From contig JBQTJW010000016.1 in assembly GCA_052386745.1 (NCBI GenBank), positions 124,001-188,000 of the forward strand: DNA of 64,000 nt, written 5' to 3'. The translations under genes and the position numbers were made by a program. This document shows, piece after piece, positions 34,454-44,827 of this stretch. Every line of letters begins with the position of its first letter. Position 1 is the stretch's first letter. The DNA is from Panacagrimonas sp052386745 (GTDB lineage: Bacteria; Pseudomonadota; Gammaproteobacteria; Nevskiales; Nevskiaceae). Below the pieces are notes generated by a model. It saw only the letters and a list, made by a program, of their open reading frames with translations. It was not told the DNA's origin and made no database searches.

Positions 34454-35167
34454 TCACGGCTGGCTTTCCGCGTGGTGCAGCCAGAATTCGGCCAGCAGCA
34501 GATCTTCCGGGTAGGTCACCTTGAGATTGCTCTCGCGGCCGCGCACGAGCCTGGGCTTGTAGCCGGAGCGCTCCATGGCGCTGGCCTCGTCGGTGACGTC
34601 CAGATTGCGTTCCTCGCAGTCGTGCAGCGCCTGGCGCAGCAGGTCCAGGCGGAACAGCTGCGGCGTCTGCGCGCGCCAGATCAGCGACCGGTCCAGCGTG
34701 GCGGCCACCTTGCCCTTCTTGCCCTTCTTGAGCGTGTCGGTCACCGGGATGGCGAGCAGGCCGCCGTGCTCGTCGTCGGCCTCGTCGCGCAGGCGATCGA
34801 GATCCGACCAGTCCAGACAGGGGCGCGCGGCGTCGTGCACCAGCACGTACACCTCGTCAAACGCGCGGCTGCGCTCGGCCACCGCTTCGAGCCCGGCCAG
34901 CACCGACTCGGCCCGCGCCGAGCCGCCGGTGGTGAGCACGATCTTGGGATGGCGCGACACGGCCAGGCGCGGGTAATCCTGGTCGGACTTGGCCAGCACC
35001 AGCACCACGCCGTCGATCCAGCCGGTATCCAGGAACGGCGCGACGCTCCATTCCAGCAGAGCCTGCCCGCGCAGGTTCAGATACTGCTTGGGCTTGTTGG
35101 TGCCCATGCGCGAACCACCGCCGGCGGCGGGGATCACGGCCCAATAGCGCGGCGTCTTGCTGTTCAT
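34454..35167 (-). CDS. ispD: 2-C-methyl-D-erythritol 4-phosphate cytidylyltransferase
   Basis: The 237-residue protein has the nucleotide-binding motif IPAAGGGSRMGTNKPKQYL, the segment VLVHDAARPC and the closing VTYPEDLLLAE. It transfers CMP to MEP, two steps before IspF. It is about 45 bases from ftsB on the same strand. Confidence 0.97.
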   Translation of the reverse strand: MNSKTPRYWAVIPAAGGGSRMGTNKPKQYLNLRGQALLEWSVAPFLDTGWIDGVVLVLAKSDQDYPRLAVSRHPKIVLTTGGSARAESVLAGLEAVAERSRAFDEVYVLVHDAARPCLDWSDLDRLRDEADDEHGGLLAIPVTDTLKKGKKGKVAATLDRSLIWRAQTPQLFRLDLLRQALHDCEERNLDVTDEASAMERSGYKPRLVRGRESNLKVTYPEDLLLAEFWLHHAESQP

Positions 35168-35213
35168 GCAAACGCGCCGCGGATCATGCGGCCGCCGCCC
35201 ACCCTATGTGTCT

Positions 35214-35489
35214 TCACTGGGTGACGAGGAAGAATGTTTCGCCCGGCTTGATCATTCCCAGCGAGCTGCGGGCGCGCGCCTCGATGGCCGCTTGCCCGGA
35301 CTTGAGATCCTTGACCTCGGCGTCCAGCTCGGAATTGCGCACGGTCAGGCGCTGGTTTTCCGTGTGCGCTGCCTCCATCACCTGCTGCAACCTTTGCTGG
35401 CTGGCCAGGCCGTCGTCCGACACCCACAGCCGCCACTGCAAGCCCACCAGCATGAGGGCCAGCAGTGCGGTGATGGCGTGCTTGGGCAT
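35214..35489 (-). CDS. ftsB: Cell division protein FtsB
   Basis: The protein has 91 residues: a transmembrane helix (AITALLALMLVGLQWRLWV), a periplasmic leucine-zipper coiled coil (QRLQQVMEAAHTENQRLTVR, ELDAEVKDLKSG) and the FtsB end ARSSLGMIKPGETFFLV. It bridges FtsL and FtsQ in the divisome. Its position between eno and ispD is typical of gammaproteobacteria. Confidence 0.95.
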   Translation of the reverse strand: MPKHAITALLALMLVGLQWRLWVSDDGLASQQRLQQVMEAAHTENQRLTVRNSELDAEVKDLKSGQAAIEARARSSLGMIKPGETFFLVTQ

Positions 35490-35510
35490 GGGACGAGGGC
35501 CTCGCTGTGC

Positions 35511-36809
<1,299 letters not shown>

Positions 36810-36817
36810 GGTTCCTG

Positions 36818-37654
36818 TCAGTTGGCGAGTTGTTTTTCGAGCAGTGTGGACCGCTTCACGACGCGGTCAAGTTCCACCAGGGTTTCCAGCAGCGGGCCCA
36901 TCAGCCTGAGCGGCAGCGAGTTGGGGCCGTCGCACAGCGCCTCGTCCGGGCGCGGGTGCGTTTCCATGAAGATGCCGGACACCCCGGCGCCAATGGCCGA
37001 GCGCGCCAGCACCGGGATCATTTCGCGCATGCCGCCGGAGGCGGTGCCCTGCCCGCCCGGCAACTGCACCGTGTGCGTGGCATCGAACACCACCGGCGCG
37101 AACCTGCGCATGATGGCCAGGCCGCGCATGTCGGCCACGAGGTTGTTGTAGCCGAAGGTGAAGCCGCGCTCGCACAGCATGAACTGGTGCGGGGCGACGG
37201 CCGTCATCTTGTCGATGACGTTGCCCATCTCCCAGGGGCTCATGAACTGGCCTTTCTTGACGTTGATGGGGCGGCCGGTGCGCGCCACGTTCTGCATGAA
37301 GTTGGTCTGCCGGCACAGGAAGGCCGGGGTCTGGATGACATCGATCACCGCGGCGACCTCATCCAGCGGCGTGTCCTCGTGCACGTCGGTGAGCACCGGG
37401 ACGCGAATCTGCTTCTTCACGTTCTCCATGATCTTCAGGCCCCCCGCGATGCCGGGCCCGCGATAGCTCTTGTGGGAAGTGCGGTTGGCCTTGTCGAAGC
37501 TGCCCTTGAACACGTACAGGATGCCGAGCCGGTCGGTGAGGGCCTTGATGTGGCCGGCCACCTCGATGGCCAGTTCCTGCGACTCCAGCGTGTCCGGTCC
37601 CGCGATCAGGAAAAACGGATGGTCGACGCCAATTTCCTTGCCCAGCAGGTTCAT
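36818..37654 (-). CDS. kdsA: 3-deoxy-8-phosphooctulonate synthase
   Basis: ATG 37654 gives 278 residues. It has the family segments FLIAGPDTLES, FKGSFDKANRTS, LTDVHEDTP, QTPAFLCRQTN, VKKGQFMSPWEM and FDATHTVQLPGG. The usual CVIES is replaced by LIAGPDTLES. It condenses PEP with arabinose-5-phosphate to make KDO-8-phosphate for LPS. The CxxRQ motif includes the Cys seen in metal-dependent forms (FLCRQ), but this Cys is widespread, so metal need cannot be decided. Confidence 0.96.
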   Translation of the reverse strand: MNLLGKEIGVDHPFFLIAGPDTLESQELAIEVAGHIKALTDRLGILYVFKGSFDKANRTSHKSYRGPGIAGGLKIMENVKKQIRVPVLTDVHEDTPLDEVAAVIDVIQTPAFLCRQTNFMQNVARTGRPINVKKGQFMSPWEMGNVIDKMTAVAPHQFMLCERGFTFGYNNLVADMRGLAIMRRFAPVVFDATHTVQLPGGQGTASGGMREMIPVLARSAIGAGVSGIFMETHPRPDEALCDGPNSLPLRLMGPLLETLVELDRVVKRSTLLEKQLAN

Positions 37655-37665
37655 GGTCGGTCTGG

Positions 37666-39369
37666 TCAGGCGTTGGCGGCAGCGGGCGCCGCGGCGCCGG
37701 TGGTCGCGGGCCGGGCGGCGGCCTCGCGGTTGTCCAGGTGATGCTCGCGCGCGGCTTTCACGAAGCCCTCGAACAGCGGGTGGCCGTCGCGCGGCGTGGA
37801 GGTGAACTCGGGGTGGAACTGCACGCCCACGAACCAGGGGTGATCGGGGATCTCCACGATCTCCACCAGTTCTTCGTCCTCCGAAACGCCCGACAGCAGC
37901 AGGCCGTTCTGCGTGAGCACGTCGCGGTAATTGTTGTTGAATTCGTAGCGGTGACGGTGGCGCTCGCTGATGATCTCGGCGTTGTACATGGCGCGGGTGC
38001 GCGAACCCGCACGCAGGCGGCAGCGCTGCACGCCCAGGCGCATGGTGCCGCCGAGGTTGGACTCGGCCGTGCGCTTTTCCACGCGCCCGGTAGCGTCGAT
38101 CCATTCCGTCACCAGCGCGATCACCGGGTGCGGCGAATGAGGGTTGAACTCGGTGGAATGTGCATTGCCCAGGCCGCAGACGCTGCGCGCGTAATCGATC
38201 ACCGCCACCTGCATGCCCAGGCAGATGCCCAGGTAGGGAATGCGGTGCTCGCGGGCGTAGCGGGCCGCCAGGATCTTGCCCTCGATGCCGCGCTCGCCGA
38301 AGCCGCCGGGCACCAGGATGCAGTCCACGCCCTGCAGCACGCGCAGGCCCTGCGACTCCAGCGTTTCCGATTCGATGTAGCGGATCTTGACCCGCGTGTG
38401 CGTGTGCAGGCCGGCGTGGTAGAGCGCCTCGTTGAGGCTCTTGTAGGCGTCCGCCAGATCCACGTACTTGCCGACCATGGCCACCTGCACCTCGGCATCG
38501 AGCTGCTCGCGCGCTTCCACCACGCGCTCCCAGCTCGACAGGTCGGCACGACGCACGTCCAGCCCGAAATGCTGGATCACCTGCTCGTCCAGCCCCTGCT
38601 GGTGCAGCCAGCCGGGGATCTTGTAGATGTCGTCCAGGTCGATGGCCGAAATCACGGCGTTGTACGAGACGTTGGTGAACAGCGCGATCTTGCGTTTCTC
38701 CGACTCCGGCAGCGGCCGCTCCGAGCGGCACAGCAGCACGTCGGGCTGGATGCCGATGCCGCGCAGTTCCTTCACCGAGTGCTGCGTGGGCTTGGTCTTG
38801 AGCTCGCCGCCGGCCTTGATGAACGGCACCAGGGTCAGGTGCATGTACAGCGAGTGGCGCCGGCCCAGTTCGTGGCCCATCTGGCGGATGGCCTCGAGGA
38901 ACGGTAGCGACTCGATATCGCCCACGGTGCCGCCGATTTCCACCATGCAGATGTCGGCGCCGTCGGCACCCATCCGGATGCGCGCGTGGATCTCGTCGGT
39001 GATGTGCGGAATGACCTGGACCGTGCGGCCGAGGTAATCCCCACGTCGCTCCTTGTCCAGCACGTTGCGGTAGATCTGCCCGGTGGTGACGTTGGAAAAC
39101 CGGGTGGTCTTGCCGCGCAGGTAGCGCTCGTAATGGCCAAGGTCCAAGTCGGTCTCGGCGCCGTCCTCGGTCACGAACACTTCGCCGTGCTGGAACGGGC
39201 TCATGGTGCCCGCGTCCACGTTGATGTACGGGTCCAGCTTGATCATGCGGACCTTGAGCCCGCGCGATTCCAGGATGGCCGCGAGGCTCGCGGCCGCGAT
39301 GCCCTTGCCCAGCGAGGACACCACGCCGCCGGTGACAAAAATGAACCGCGTGGAGCCAGCGTCTGCCAT
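37666..39369 (-). CDS. pyrG: CTP synthase
   Basis: The protein has 567 residues. The N-terminal synthetase has FVTGGVVSSLGKGIAAASLA, DPYINVDAGTMSP and VEIGGTVGDIES. The C-terminal glutaminase has GGFGERGIEGK, the nucleophile elbow LGICLGMQ and the acid/base VQFHPEF. It aminates UTP to CTP. The last 25 residues are an Ala-rich tail beyond the usual end. It leads the pyrG-kdsA-eno-ftsB operon. Confidence 0.97.
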   Translation of the reverse strand: MADAGSTRFIFVTGGVVSSLGKGIAAASLAAILESRGLKVRMIKLDPYINVDAGTMSPFQHGEVFVTEDGAETDLDLGHYERYLRGKTTRFSNVTTGQIYRNVLDKERRGDYLGRTVQVIPHITDEIHARIRMGADGADICMVEIGGTVGDIESLPFLEAIRQMGHELGRRHSLYMHLTLVPFIKAGGELKTKPTQHSVKELRGIGIQPDVLLCRSERPLPESEKRKIALFTNVSYNAVISAIDLDDIYKIPGWLHQQGLDEQVIQHFGLDVRRADLSSWERVVEAREQLDAEVQVAMVGKYVDLADAYKSLNEALYHAGLHTHTRVKIRYIESETLESQGLRVLQGVDCILVPGGFGERGIEGKILAARYAREHRIPYLGICLGMQVAVIDYARSVCGLGNAHSTEFNPHSPHPVIALVTEWIDATGRVEKRTAESNLGGTMRLGVQRCRLRAGSRTRAMYNAEIISERHRHRYEFNNNYRDVLTQNGLLLSGVSEDEELVEIVEIPDHPWFVGVQFHPEFTSTPRDGHPLFEGFVKAAREHHLDNREAAARPATTGAAAPAAANA

Positions 39370-39475
39370 GAGAAAAGGAGAAAGTGGAATTCCGCGATTC
39401 TAACAGGCCCCACCGGCGCGGAGACTCGCGCGGACCGCCACTTATGGCCGCCGCGCGGCCGTGAAGTCCAGGCCC

Positions 39476-40390
39476 CTAGCCTGCCCAGGGCGGCATCGGC
39501 GCGACCAAGCGCGGACCGTCGTAGCCGTGGACCTCGCCGAACTTTTCGTCGCCGCCGTTCCATTCCACGCAGGCCCGCGTCAGCTCGGCCTTCGTGCGGG
39601 CGACGAAATTCCACCACATCAGCACGGGCTCCTGAAACGCCTCACCGCCGATCAGCGCCAGCCGCGCGGCCGCGGTCGTGGTCAGGTTCAACGTGCTGCG
39701 GCCGCTGCCGAGGTAGAGCAGGGTTCCCGGCGCCAGCAACTCGCCTTCCACCTGCACTCCCCCCTGCGTCACCAGCACGGCGTGTTCGAAGGCGGCGTCC
39801 AGCGGCAGGCGCGCCTGCGCGGCATCGGGAACCCGGATGTCGATGCCCACGGCCGGCGAATACATGCGCGCGGGCGAGCTGAGCCCAAGCGCATCGCCGA
39901 CAAAGACGGTGCAGATCAGCCCCTCGTGCTCAAGCTGCGGCAATTGCGGGTAATGGTTGAACGCCGGGGCGATATCCAGCGCTTCGTCGGGCAGCGCGAT
40001 CCAGAACTGCAAGCCGTGCATCGCGGGCGAACGGGGCACCGGCGATTCCTCGGAGTGCGAGATGCCGCGCCCGCTGGTCATGAGGTTGAGCTGGCTCGGC
40101 ACGATGGCCTGAAGGCTGCCGAGGCTGTCGCGATGAAGAATCTCGCCCTCGTACAGCCAGGTCACGGTCTGGAGCCCGATGTGCGGATGCGGTCCGACGC
40201 GCATGCCGCGGTTCTGCGACACGTCGGCCGGACCAAAGTGATCGAGGAAACACCAGGGGCCCACCATGCGCCGCGCCGCCGTCGGCAGGGCACGGCGGAT
40301 GCTCATGCCTTCGCCGAGGGTTGCAAGGCTTGCTCCTATCCTTTGCAGCACCCGCTCCGATACCGGATGGACGTCGAGATTGGGCGACAT
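39476..40390 (-). CDS. Pirin family protein
   Basis: ATG 40390 with GGAGGA upstream gives 304 residues; an extension to 40429 is not supported. Pirin motifs include FLDHFGPAD, the metal-binding HPHIGLQTVTWLYEGEI and HSEESP, plus a C-terminal cupin with GGEAFQEPVLMWWNFV. Bacterial pirins can act as quercetinases or as regulators; which applies here is unknown. It is monocistronic by spacing. Confidence 0.92.
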   Translation of the reverse strand: MSPNLDVHPVSERVLQRIGASLATLGEGMSIRRALPTAARRMVGPWCFLDHFGPADVSQNRGMRVGPHPHIGLQTVTWLYEGEILHRDSLGSLQAIVPSQLNLMTSGRGISHSEESPVPRSPAMHGLQFWIALPDEALDIAPAFNHYPQLPQLEHEGLICTVFVGDALGLSSPARMYSPAVGIDIRVPDAAQARLPLDAAFEHAVLVTQGGVQVEGELLAPGTLLYLGSGRSTLNLTTTAAARLALIGGEAFQEPVLMWWNFVARTKAELTRACVEWNGGDEKFGEVHGYDGPRLVAPMPPWAG

Positions 40391-40448
40391 GTTTTCCTCC
40401 AGTGCGATGCGATCGACGCCTGCGGTCACTGATCCACTAGGCCGTTAG

Positions 40449-41078
40449 CTAGCCTTGCACCGACCGGAGCCAGGCGTCGATGTGCGGCTCCAGGAGCGCA
40501 TAGGGCTGATATCCGACGGTCAGTTTCTGGATGCGCTGGCCCGTTCGCAGCAGAACGGATGGAAAGCCCTCGATGCCGCAGCGTCGCACGAAGCTCAGAT
40601 CGGCCTCGAAAGCCGCCTGCGCATCCGCCTGCCCGATCTGCGTCTCGAACTGATCGGCGTCGAGCAGGTAGGGCCGCGCGTACTCGGCGAGGACGGCCGG
40701 AAGCTTCAGGTCCTTGCGGTCCACGTAGAAGGCGTAATGCAGGCTGTGCAGGTAGGCGAGCGCATGCTGCGGCCGCTGGCGCGCCATCCAGGACAGCGCG
40801 CGGCACGCAGCCCCGGTGTTGTAGACGTAGCTTGCATCCAGCGGCCGGCCGAGGTCGAACGGCTGGCCAGTGCGCGCGGCCACGTCCTCCCAGTGGTGCA
40901 TGATCTGGCCCGCTTCGTGATCGGACAGCGGCACCTGGGTATCGGTGCGCAGGCCGCCCGGAAGCACCTTCAGGTCGGCCCTGCCGTGGATCAGCTCGGC
41001 CAGCTGCTTGCTCACCGGCGCAAATCCCCAGCACCAGGAGCACATGGGATCGGCGATGTAGATCAACTCCTTATCCAC
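40449..41078 (-). CDS. DsbA-family thioredoxin-fold protein (cytoplasmic, CSWC)
   Basis: The 209-residue protein starts at GTG 41078, preceded by GGAG at seven bases. There is no signal peptide. The redox motif CSWC is at residues 13-16 (DPMCSWCWGF) and the cis-Pro loop is GIEGFPSVLL. It resembles cytoplasmic DsbA-like proteins (FrnE/YwbO-like) rather than periplasmic DsbA. It is 35 bases from lapB on the same strand. Substrate unknown. Confidence 0.85.
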   Translation of the reverse strand: MDKELIYIADPMCSWCWGFAPVSKQLAELIHGRADLKVLPGGLRTDTQVPLSDHEAGQIMHHWEDVAARTGQPFDLGRPLDASYVYNTGAACRALSWMARQRPQHALAYLHSLHYAFYVDRKDLKLPAVLAEYARPYLLDADQFETQIGQADAQAAFEADLSFVRRCGIEGFPSVLLRTGQRIQKLTVGYQPYALLEPHIDAWLRSVQG

Positions 41079-41112
41079 GGCATTCTCCTGGATGCTTGGG
41101 GTGCTTTGCCCG

Positions 41113-42285
41113 CTACGGGAGAGGATTGAAACGTACGGCCAGACGGTCGTCCAGCGGAAACACGGTCCCCCATTGCTTGCAGCTCGGACAATGCCAGAAC
41201 AGCTGCGCGGGCTTCATGCCGCAGCTCTGGCACTGGTATTTCTGGCGCGACGCACCCAGCGTCCGGGTTGCGCTGCGCAGCGCGCTGCCCACCCGAGCCA
41301 GGGTCTCGGCGCCGCTGCCGGCATCGAGCTCGGCGAGCTTTTCGAGCACGCTCCAGGTAGGGCGCGCCTCGAAGGCATCCAGCAGGTAAGCCGCCGGGTC
41401 CAGGCCGGTCTCGCGCAGCAGTTCGGCGCGCACCACGTCGACCACGCCCATGCGCTGGTCGTCGGGAAGGTCCTCCATCCAGTGGACGAAGTACTCCGGC
41501 CGGCCCCAGTCGCGGCAGCAGGCCCAAAGCGGCTGCACGATCTCGGGGATGAGCTTGGATTCCTGTTCGGCCACCCGTGCATAGGCCGTCGTGGCCTCGG
41601 ACCAGTCCTTGCGCTCGTGCGCCAGCTTCGCGATGAGCAGGCAGGCACGCGCGCAGGCCTTGTCGAGCGACAGCGCCTGCTTTGCGAGTCGAATCGCTTC
41701 ACCCGGCTGCTTGGCCTGGCGTGCCTTGTCGGCCAGCTCACAGTAGTACTGGGCAGTGATGGCACGCCGGGACATGCCGCTGGCCGATTCGAGCTGAGCG
41801 CTCACCTCGATGGCCTGCGGCCAGTCGTGCGAGTTCTCGTGTATGCCGACAATGGCCTCGAGGCAGGCCAGCAGCTTGTGCCCACGGTCGGCGAGCCCGG
41901 CGTAGATGCGTTCGGCCCGATCCAGCACGCCGGCCTTGAGGTAATCCTCGGCCAGCTCGAACTCGGTGCGATTGCGCTGCTGTTCGCTCAGGGTGTGGCG
42001 AGCCAGCAAGCCCTCGTGCACGCGCAGCGCGCGATCGACCTGCCCACGGCGACGGAACAGGCTGCCGAAGGTCAGGTGCAGTTCGACGGTTTCTTCGGTC
42101 AGTTCCTCCACGCTGAGCAGCGCGGCGACGGCCTGGTCCGGATCGTCGCTGGCCAGCGTGCTGATTCCTTCGATCGGGCTCGACCCTTGACGCGGGACGT
42201 GCGACCCCGGCGTGCGTCGCGCCAGGTAGAAGCCCAGCGCCGTTCCGAGCGGAAACAGCAGCCAGCCGAGCGAGCTGTCAAGCAT
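41113..42285 (-). CDS. lapB: Lipopolysaccharide assembly protein LapB
   Basis: The 390-residue protein has one N-terminal membrane anchor (LGWLLFPLGTALGFYLARR), TPR repeats in the middle and a C-terminal rubredoxin-like zinc domain with CQSCGMKP and HCPSCK. LapB links FtsH to LpxC and so controls LPS synthesis. It overlaps lapA by eight bases. Confidence 0.95.
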   Translation of the reverse strand: MLDSSLGWLLFPLGTALGFYLARRTPGSHVPRQGSSPIEGISTLASDDPDQAVAALLSVEELTEETVELHLTFGSLFRRRGQVDRALRVHEGLLARHTLSEQQRNRTEFELAEDYLKAGVLDRAERIYAGLADRGHKLLACLEAIVGIHENSHDWPQAIEVSAQLESASGMSRRAITAQYYCELADKARQAKQPGEAIRLAKQALSLDKACARACLLIAKLAHERKDWSEATTAYARVAEQESKLIPEIVQPLWACCRDWGRPEYFVHWMEDLPDDQRMGVVDVVRAELLRETGLDPAAYLLDAFEARPTWSVLEKLAELDAGSGAETLARVGSALRSATRTLGASRQKYQCQSCGMKPAQLFWHCPSCKQWGTVFPLDDRLAVRFNPLP

Positions 42286-42568
42286 CCTTGAGTGGCAATT
42301 CGCGCAGGGTCTTGAGCTCCGCCTGGGCGAGCTGTGCCTGCTTGCGCAGGCGCCGGATTTCGGACTTGAGCTGCATCATGCGACCGAGACAGATGGTCAG
42401 CGTCAGCAGGACCGCGAGCACGAACTCGCCGATCACCAGCGCTATGAGCGGCAGGCTGATGGTCCCGGCAAGGTAATCAAGCCTGACCTCCTGGGCATTG
42501 AAATAGCCGATGGAGGCTCCCAGCAGCATGAACGCGGCCAGCGCAACGATGACCAGCACGCGAAACAC
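42278..42568 (-). CDS. lapA: LapA family membrane protein
   Basis: The 96-residue protein starts at GTG 42568. There are two transmembrane helices (VLVIVALAAFMLLGASIGYFN and SLPLIALVIGEFVLAVLLTLT) and a cytoplasmic coiled coil (LKSEIRRLRKQAQLAQAEL). It is the usual upstream partner of lapB and is encoded four bases after ihfB. Confidence 0.92.
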   Translation of the reverse strand: MFRVLVIVALAAFMLLGASIGYFNAQEVRLDYLAGTISLPLIALVIGEFVLAVLLTLTICLGRMMQLKSEIRRLRKQAQLAQAELKTLRELPLKDA

Positions 42569-42571
42569 GGC

Positions 42572-42865
42572 TCAGGACTGGCTGTCCGCCGGGTTGACGC
42601 GTTCGCGCATTTCCTTGCCCGGCTTGAAGTGCGGCACGTGCTTGGCGGGAATGGTCACCGGGTCGCCGGTCTTGGGGTTGCGACCCACGCGCGGCGGGCG
42701 GTGATGGAGGGCAAAGCTGCCGAAGCCGCGGATCTCCACCCGGTCCTGCCGGGCGAGCGCGAGGCTGATGCGATCCAGGATCTGCTTCACCGCTAGTTCG
42801 ACGTCTTTCTGCATGAGGTGCGTCTGGCGCGCGGCCAGGCGTTCGATCAGTTCTGACTTGGTCAT
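42572..42865 (-). CDS. ihfB: Integration host factor subunit beta
   Basis: The protein has 97 residues (TKSELIERLAARQTHL, EIRGFGSFALHHRPPRVGRNPKTG, VPHFKPGKEMRERVN), with the DNA-intercalating beta-arm containing NPKTGDPV. It pairs with IhfA to bend DNA. The strong terminator after rpsA means ihfB-lapA-lapB likely has its own promoter in 42866-42908. Confidence 0.97.
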   Translation of the reverse strand: MTKSELIERLAARQTHLMQKDVELAVKQILDRISLALARQDRVEIRGFGSFALHHRPPRVGRNPKTGDPVTIPAKHVPHFKPGKEMRERVNPADSQS

Positions 42866-42908
42866 GGGAGCGGGCGCGAAGATACGGGACTATCGCAGGA
42901 CGATAGGC

Positions 42909-42938
42909 CAAAAAAAAGGGCCGCGCAAGCGCGGCCCT
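42909..42938 (-). terminator. Terminator of rpsA
   Basis: On the minus strand GGGCCGCG and CGCGGCCC (42937-42930 and 42925-42918) form an eight-base G/C stem with a four-base loop, followed by eight or more T (42910-42917). This is a classical intrinsic terminator. Confidence 0.9.
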
Positions 42939-43000
42939 GAATTTTCTCTTTTGAATTCGCGTGGATACGTTGGCTGTCTACATTTGTCTTGCGACGCGAC

Positions 43001-44698
43001 TCAGTTGGCGTCCGAACCGCCGCCGATCTTCTGCTTGAGGATGTCGCCCAGGCTGGTGCGGCCGGTCGAGGCATTGCGGCTGTACTCGGTGAGGATCTCC
43101 GTTTCTTCCTGGATTTCCTTCTCGCGCACCGAGAGGCTGACGATGCGGTTCTTGCGATCCACGCCGATGAAGCGCGCTTCCAGGGCATCGCCCTCCTTCA
43201 GCACCGTTCGGGCATCCTCGACGCGCTCGCGCGACAGGTCGTTGGCCTTGATGTAGCCCTCGACGCCGTTGCCCAGGTCGATCATCGCGCCGCGCTGCTC
43301 GACCATCTTGACCGTGCCCTTGACCACGTTGCCCTTGGGCGTCTCGGCCATGAACTGCGTGAGCGGATCCTGCGCAACCTGCTTGACGCCCAGCGAAATG
43401 CGCTCACGCGCCGCGTCGATGGCCAGCACCACCGCGTCCACGTCCATGCCCTTGCTGTAGCGGCGCACGGCGTTGGCGCCGTCGTCGTTCCAGTCCAGGT
43501 CGGACAGGTGCACCAGGCCGTCGATGCCGCCGTTGAGGCCGATGAAGATGCCGAAATCGGTGATCGACTTGATCTGGCCGTGCACCTTGTCGCCCTTCTG
43601 GAAGTTCTGCGCGAACTCTTCCCAGGGGTTGGGCACGCACTGCTTCATGCCCAGGCTGATGCGGGGGCGTTCCTCGTCGATGTCGAGGATCATCACCTCC
43701 ACTTCCTGGCCGATCACCACGGCCTTGCCGGGGTTGATGTTCTTGTTGGTCCAGTCCATTTCGGACACGTGCACCAGCCCCTCGACGCCGGGTTCGATCT
43801 CCACGAACGAGCCGTAATCGGTGATGTTGGTGACCTTGCCGAACATGCGGGTCTTCTCGGGGTAGCGGCGCGCGATGTCCACCCAGGGGTCGGCACCCAG
43901 CTGCTTGAGACCCAGCGACACGCGGCGACGCTCGCGGTCGTACTTCAGCACCTTGACCTCGATCTCAGTACCCACCTGCACCACTTCCGCAGGATCCTTG
44001 ATGCGCTTCCAGGTCATGTCGGTGATGTGCAGCAGGCCGTCGATGCCGCCCAGGTCCACGAACGCGCCGTACTCGACGAGGTTCTTGACCACACCCCGGA
44101 GCACCACGCCTTCCTGCAGGTTGGCGAGCAGCGAGTCGCGGTCGGCGCTGTACTCAGCTTCCAGCACTTCGCGGCGCGACACCACCACGTTGTTGCGCAG
44201 GCGGTCGAGCTTGATGACCTTGAACTCGAGCGGCTTGCCTTCGAGGTACGAGGTGTCGCGCACCGGGCGCACGTCCACCAGCGAACCGGGGAGGAAGGCG
44301 CGGACGGTGCCGATATCCACCGTGAAGCCGCCCTTGACCTTGCCGGTCATGATGCCGATGACGGTTTCCTTACCCTCGAATGCCTTGTTCAGGCGTTCCC
44401 AGGTCTTGATCCGCTCGGCCTTTTCCTTGCTGAACTTGGTTTCGCCGAAACCGTCTTCCACGGTTTCCAGAGCCACTTCCACCTGGTCGCCAACCGCGAC
44501 GCGGATCTCGCCATCCACCATGAACTCGGACAGGGGAATCACGCCTTCCGACTTGAGGCCGGCGTCGACGATCACGACGTCGGGCTTCACCTCCAACACG
44601 ATCGCGTTGACGATGGTGCCGGGCTGCATGGACTGGCCGCCGCTGAGGCTGGCTTCAAACATCTCGGCGAAGCTGGGCTCCGCAAAACTTTCGATCAT
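43001..44698 (-). CDS. rpsA: 30S ribosomal protein S1
   Basis: ATG 44698 gives 565 residues (begins MIESFAEPSFAEMFE, like E. coli MTESFAQLFEESL); a longer frame starts at 44734 but does not match the family. Six S1 domains are visible, for example GIMTGKVKGGFTVDIGTVRAFLPG and KVTNITDYGSFVEIEPGVEG. S1 brings mRNA to the ribosome. The start has only a weak Shine-Dalgarno sequence, common for rpsA, which is autoregulated. Confidence 0.97.
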   Translation of the reverse strand: MIESFAEPSFAEMFEASLSGGQSMQPGTIVNAIVLEVKPDVVIVDAGLKSEGVIPLSEFMVDGEIRVAVGDQVEVALETVEDGFGETKFSKEKAERIKTWERLNKAFEGKETVIGIMTGKVKGGFTVDIGTVRAFLPGSLVDVRPVRDTSYLEGKPLEFKVIKLDRLRNNVVVSRREVLEAEYSADRDSLLANLQEGVVLRGVVKNLVEYGAFVDLGGIDGLLHITDMTWKRIKDPAEVVQVGTEIEVKVLKYDRERRRVSLGLKQLGADPWVDIARRYPEKTRMFGKVTNITDYGSFVEIEPGVEGLVHVSEMDWTNKNINPGKAVVIGQEVEVMILDIDEERPRISLGMKQCVPNPWEEFAQNFQKGDKVHGQIKSITDFGIFIGLNGGIDGLVHLSDLDWNDDGANAVRRYSKGMDVDAVVLAIDAARERISLGVKQVAQDPLTQFMAETPKGNVVKGTVKMVEQRGAMIDLGNGVEGYIKANDLSRERVEDARTVLKEGDALEARFIGVDRKNRIVSLSVREKEIQEETEILTEYSRNASTGRTSLGDILKQKIGGGSDAN

Positions 44699-44797
44699 TA
44701 AGGAACTCGCTGACAGACTGCTGCGCACCGGCACGTGCAGAGGGGCTGGGTAAATGAGGCCGTTCCGGTCCGGCCCGATGACAACTTTTACGACTGC

Positions 44798-44827
44798 AAA
44801 AACGAGACTGACGCCAGGAGGCGTCAG
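44798..44827 (-). terminator. Terminator overlapping the cmk stop codon
   Basis: On the minus strand CTGACGCC, loop TCCT and GGCGTCAG form a perfect eight-base stem (44827-44808), followed five bases later by five T (44802-44798). The stem starts on the cmk stop codon. It should partly separate cmk from rpsA. Confidence 0.75.

Noticed and set aside
42278..44827. Phage-like or horizontally acquired character of ihfB-rpsA-cmk
   Set aside because: Gene order, codon use and terminators are those of the normal core cluster.
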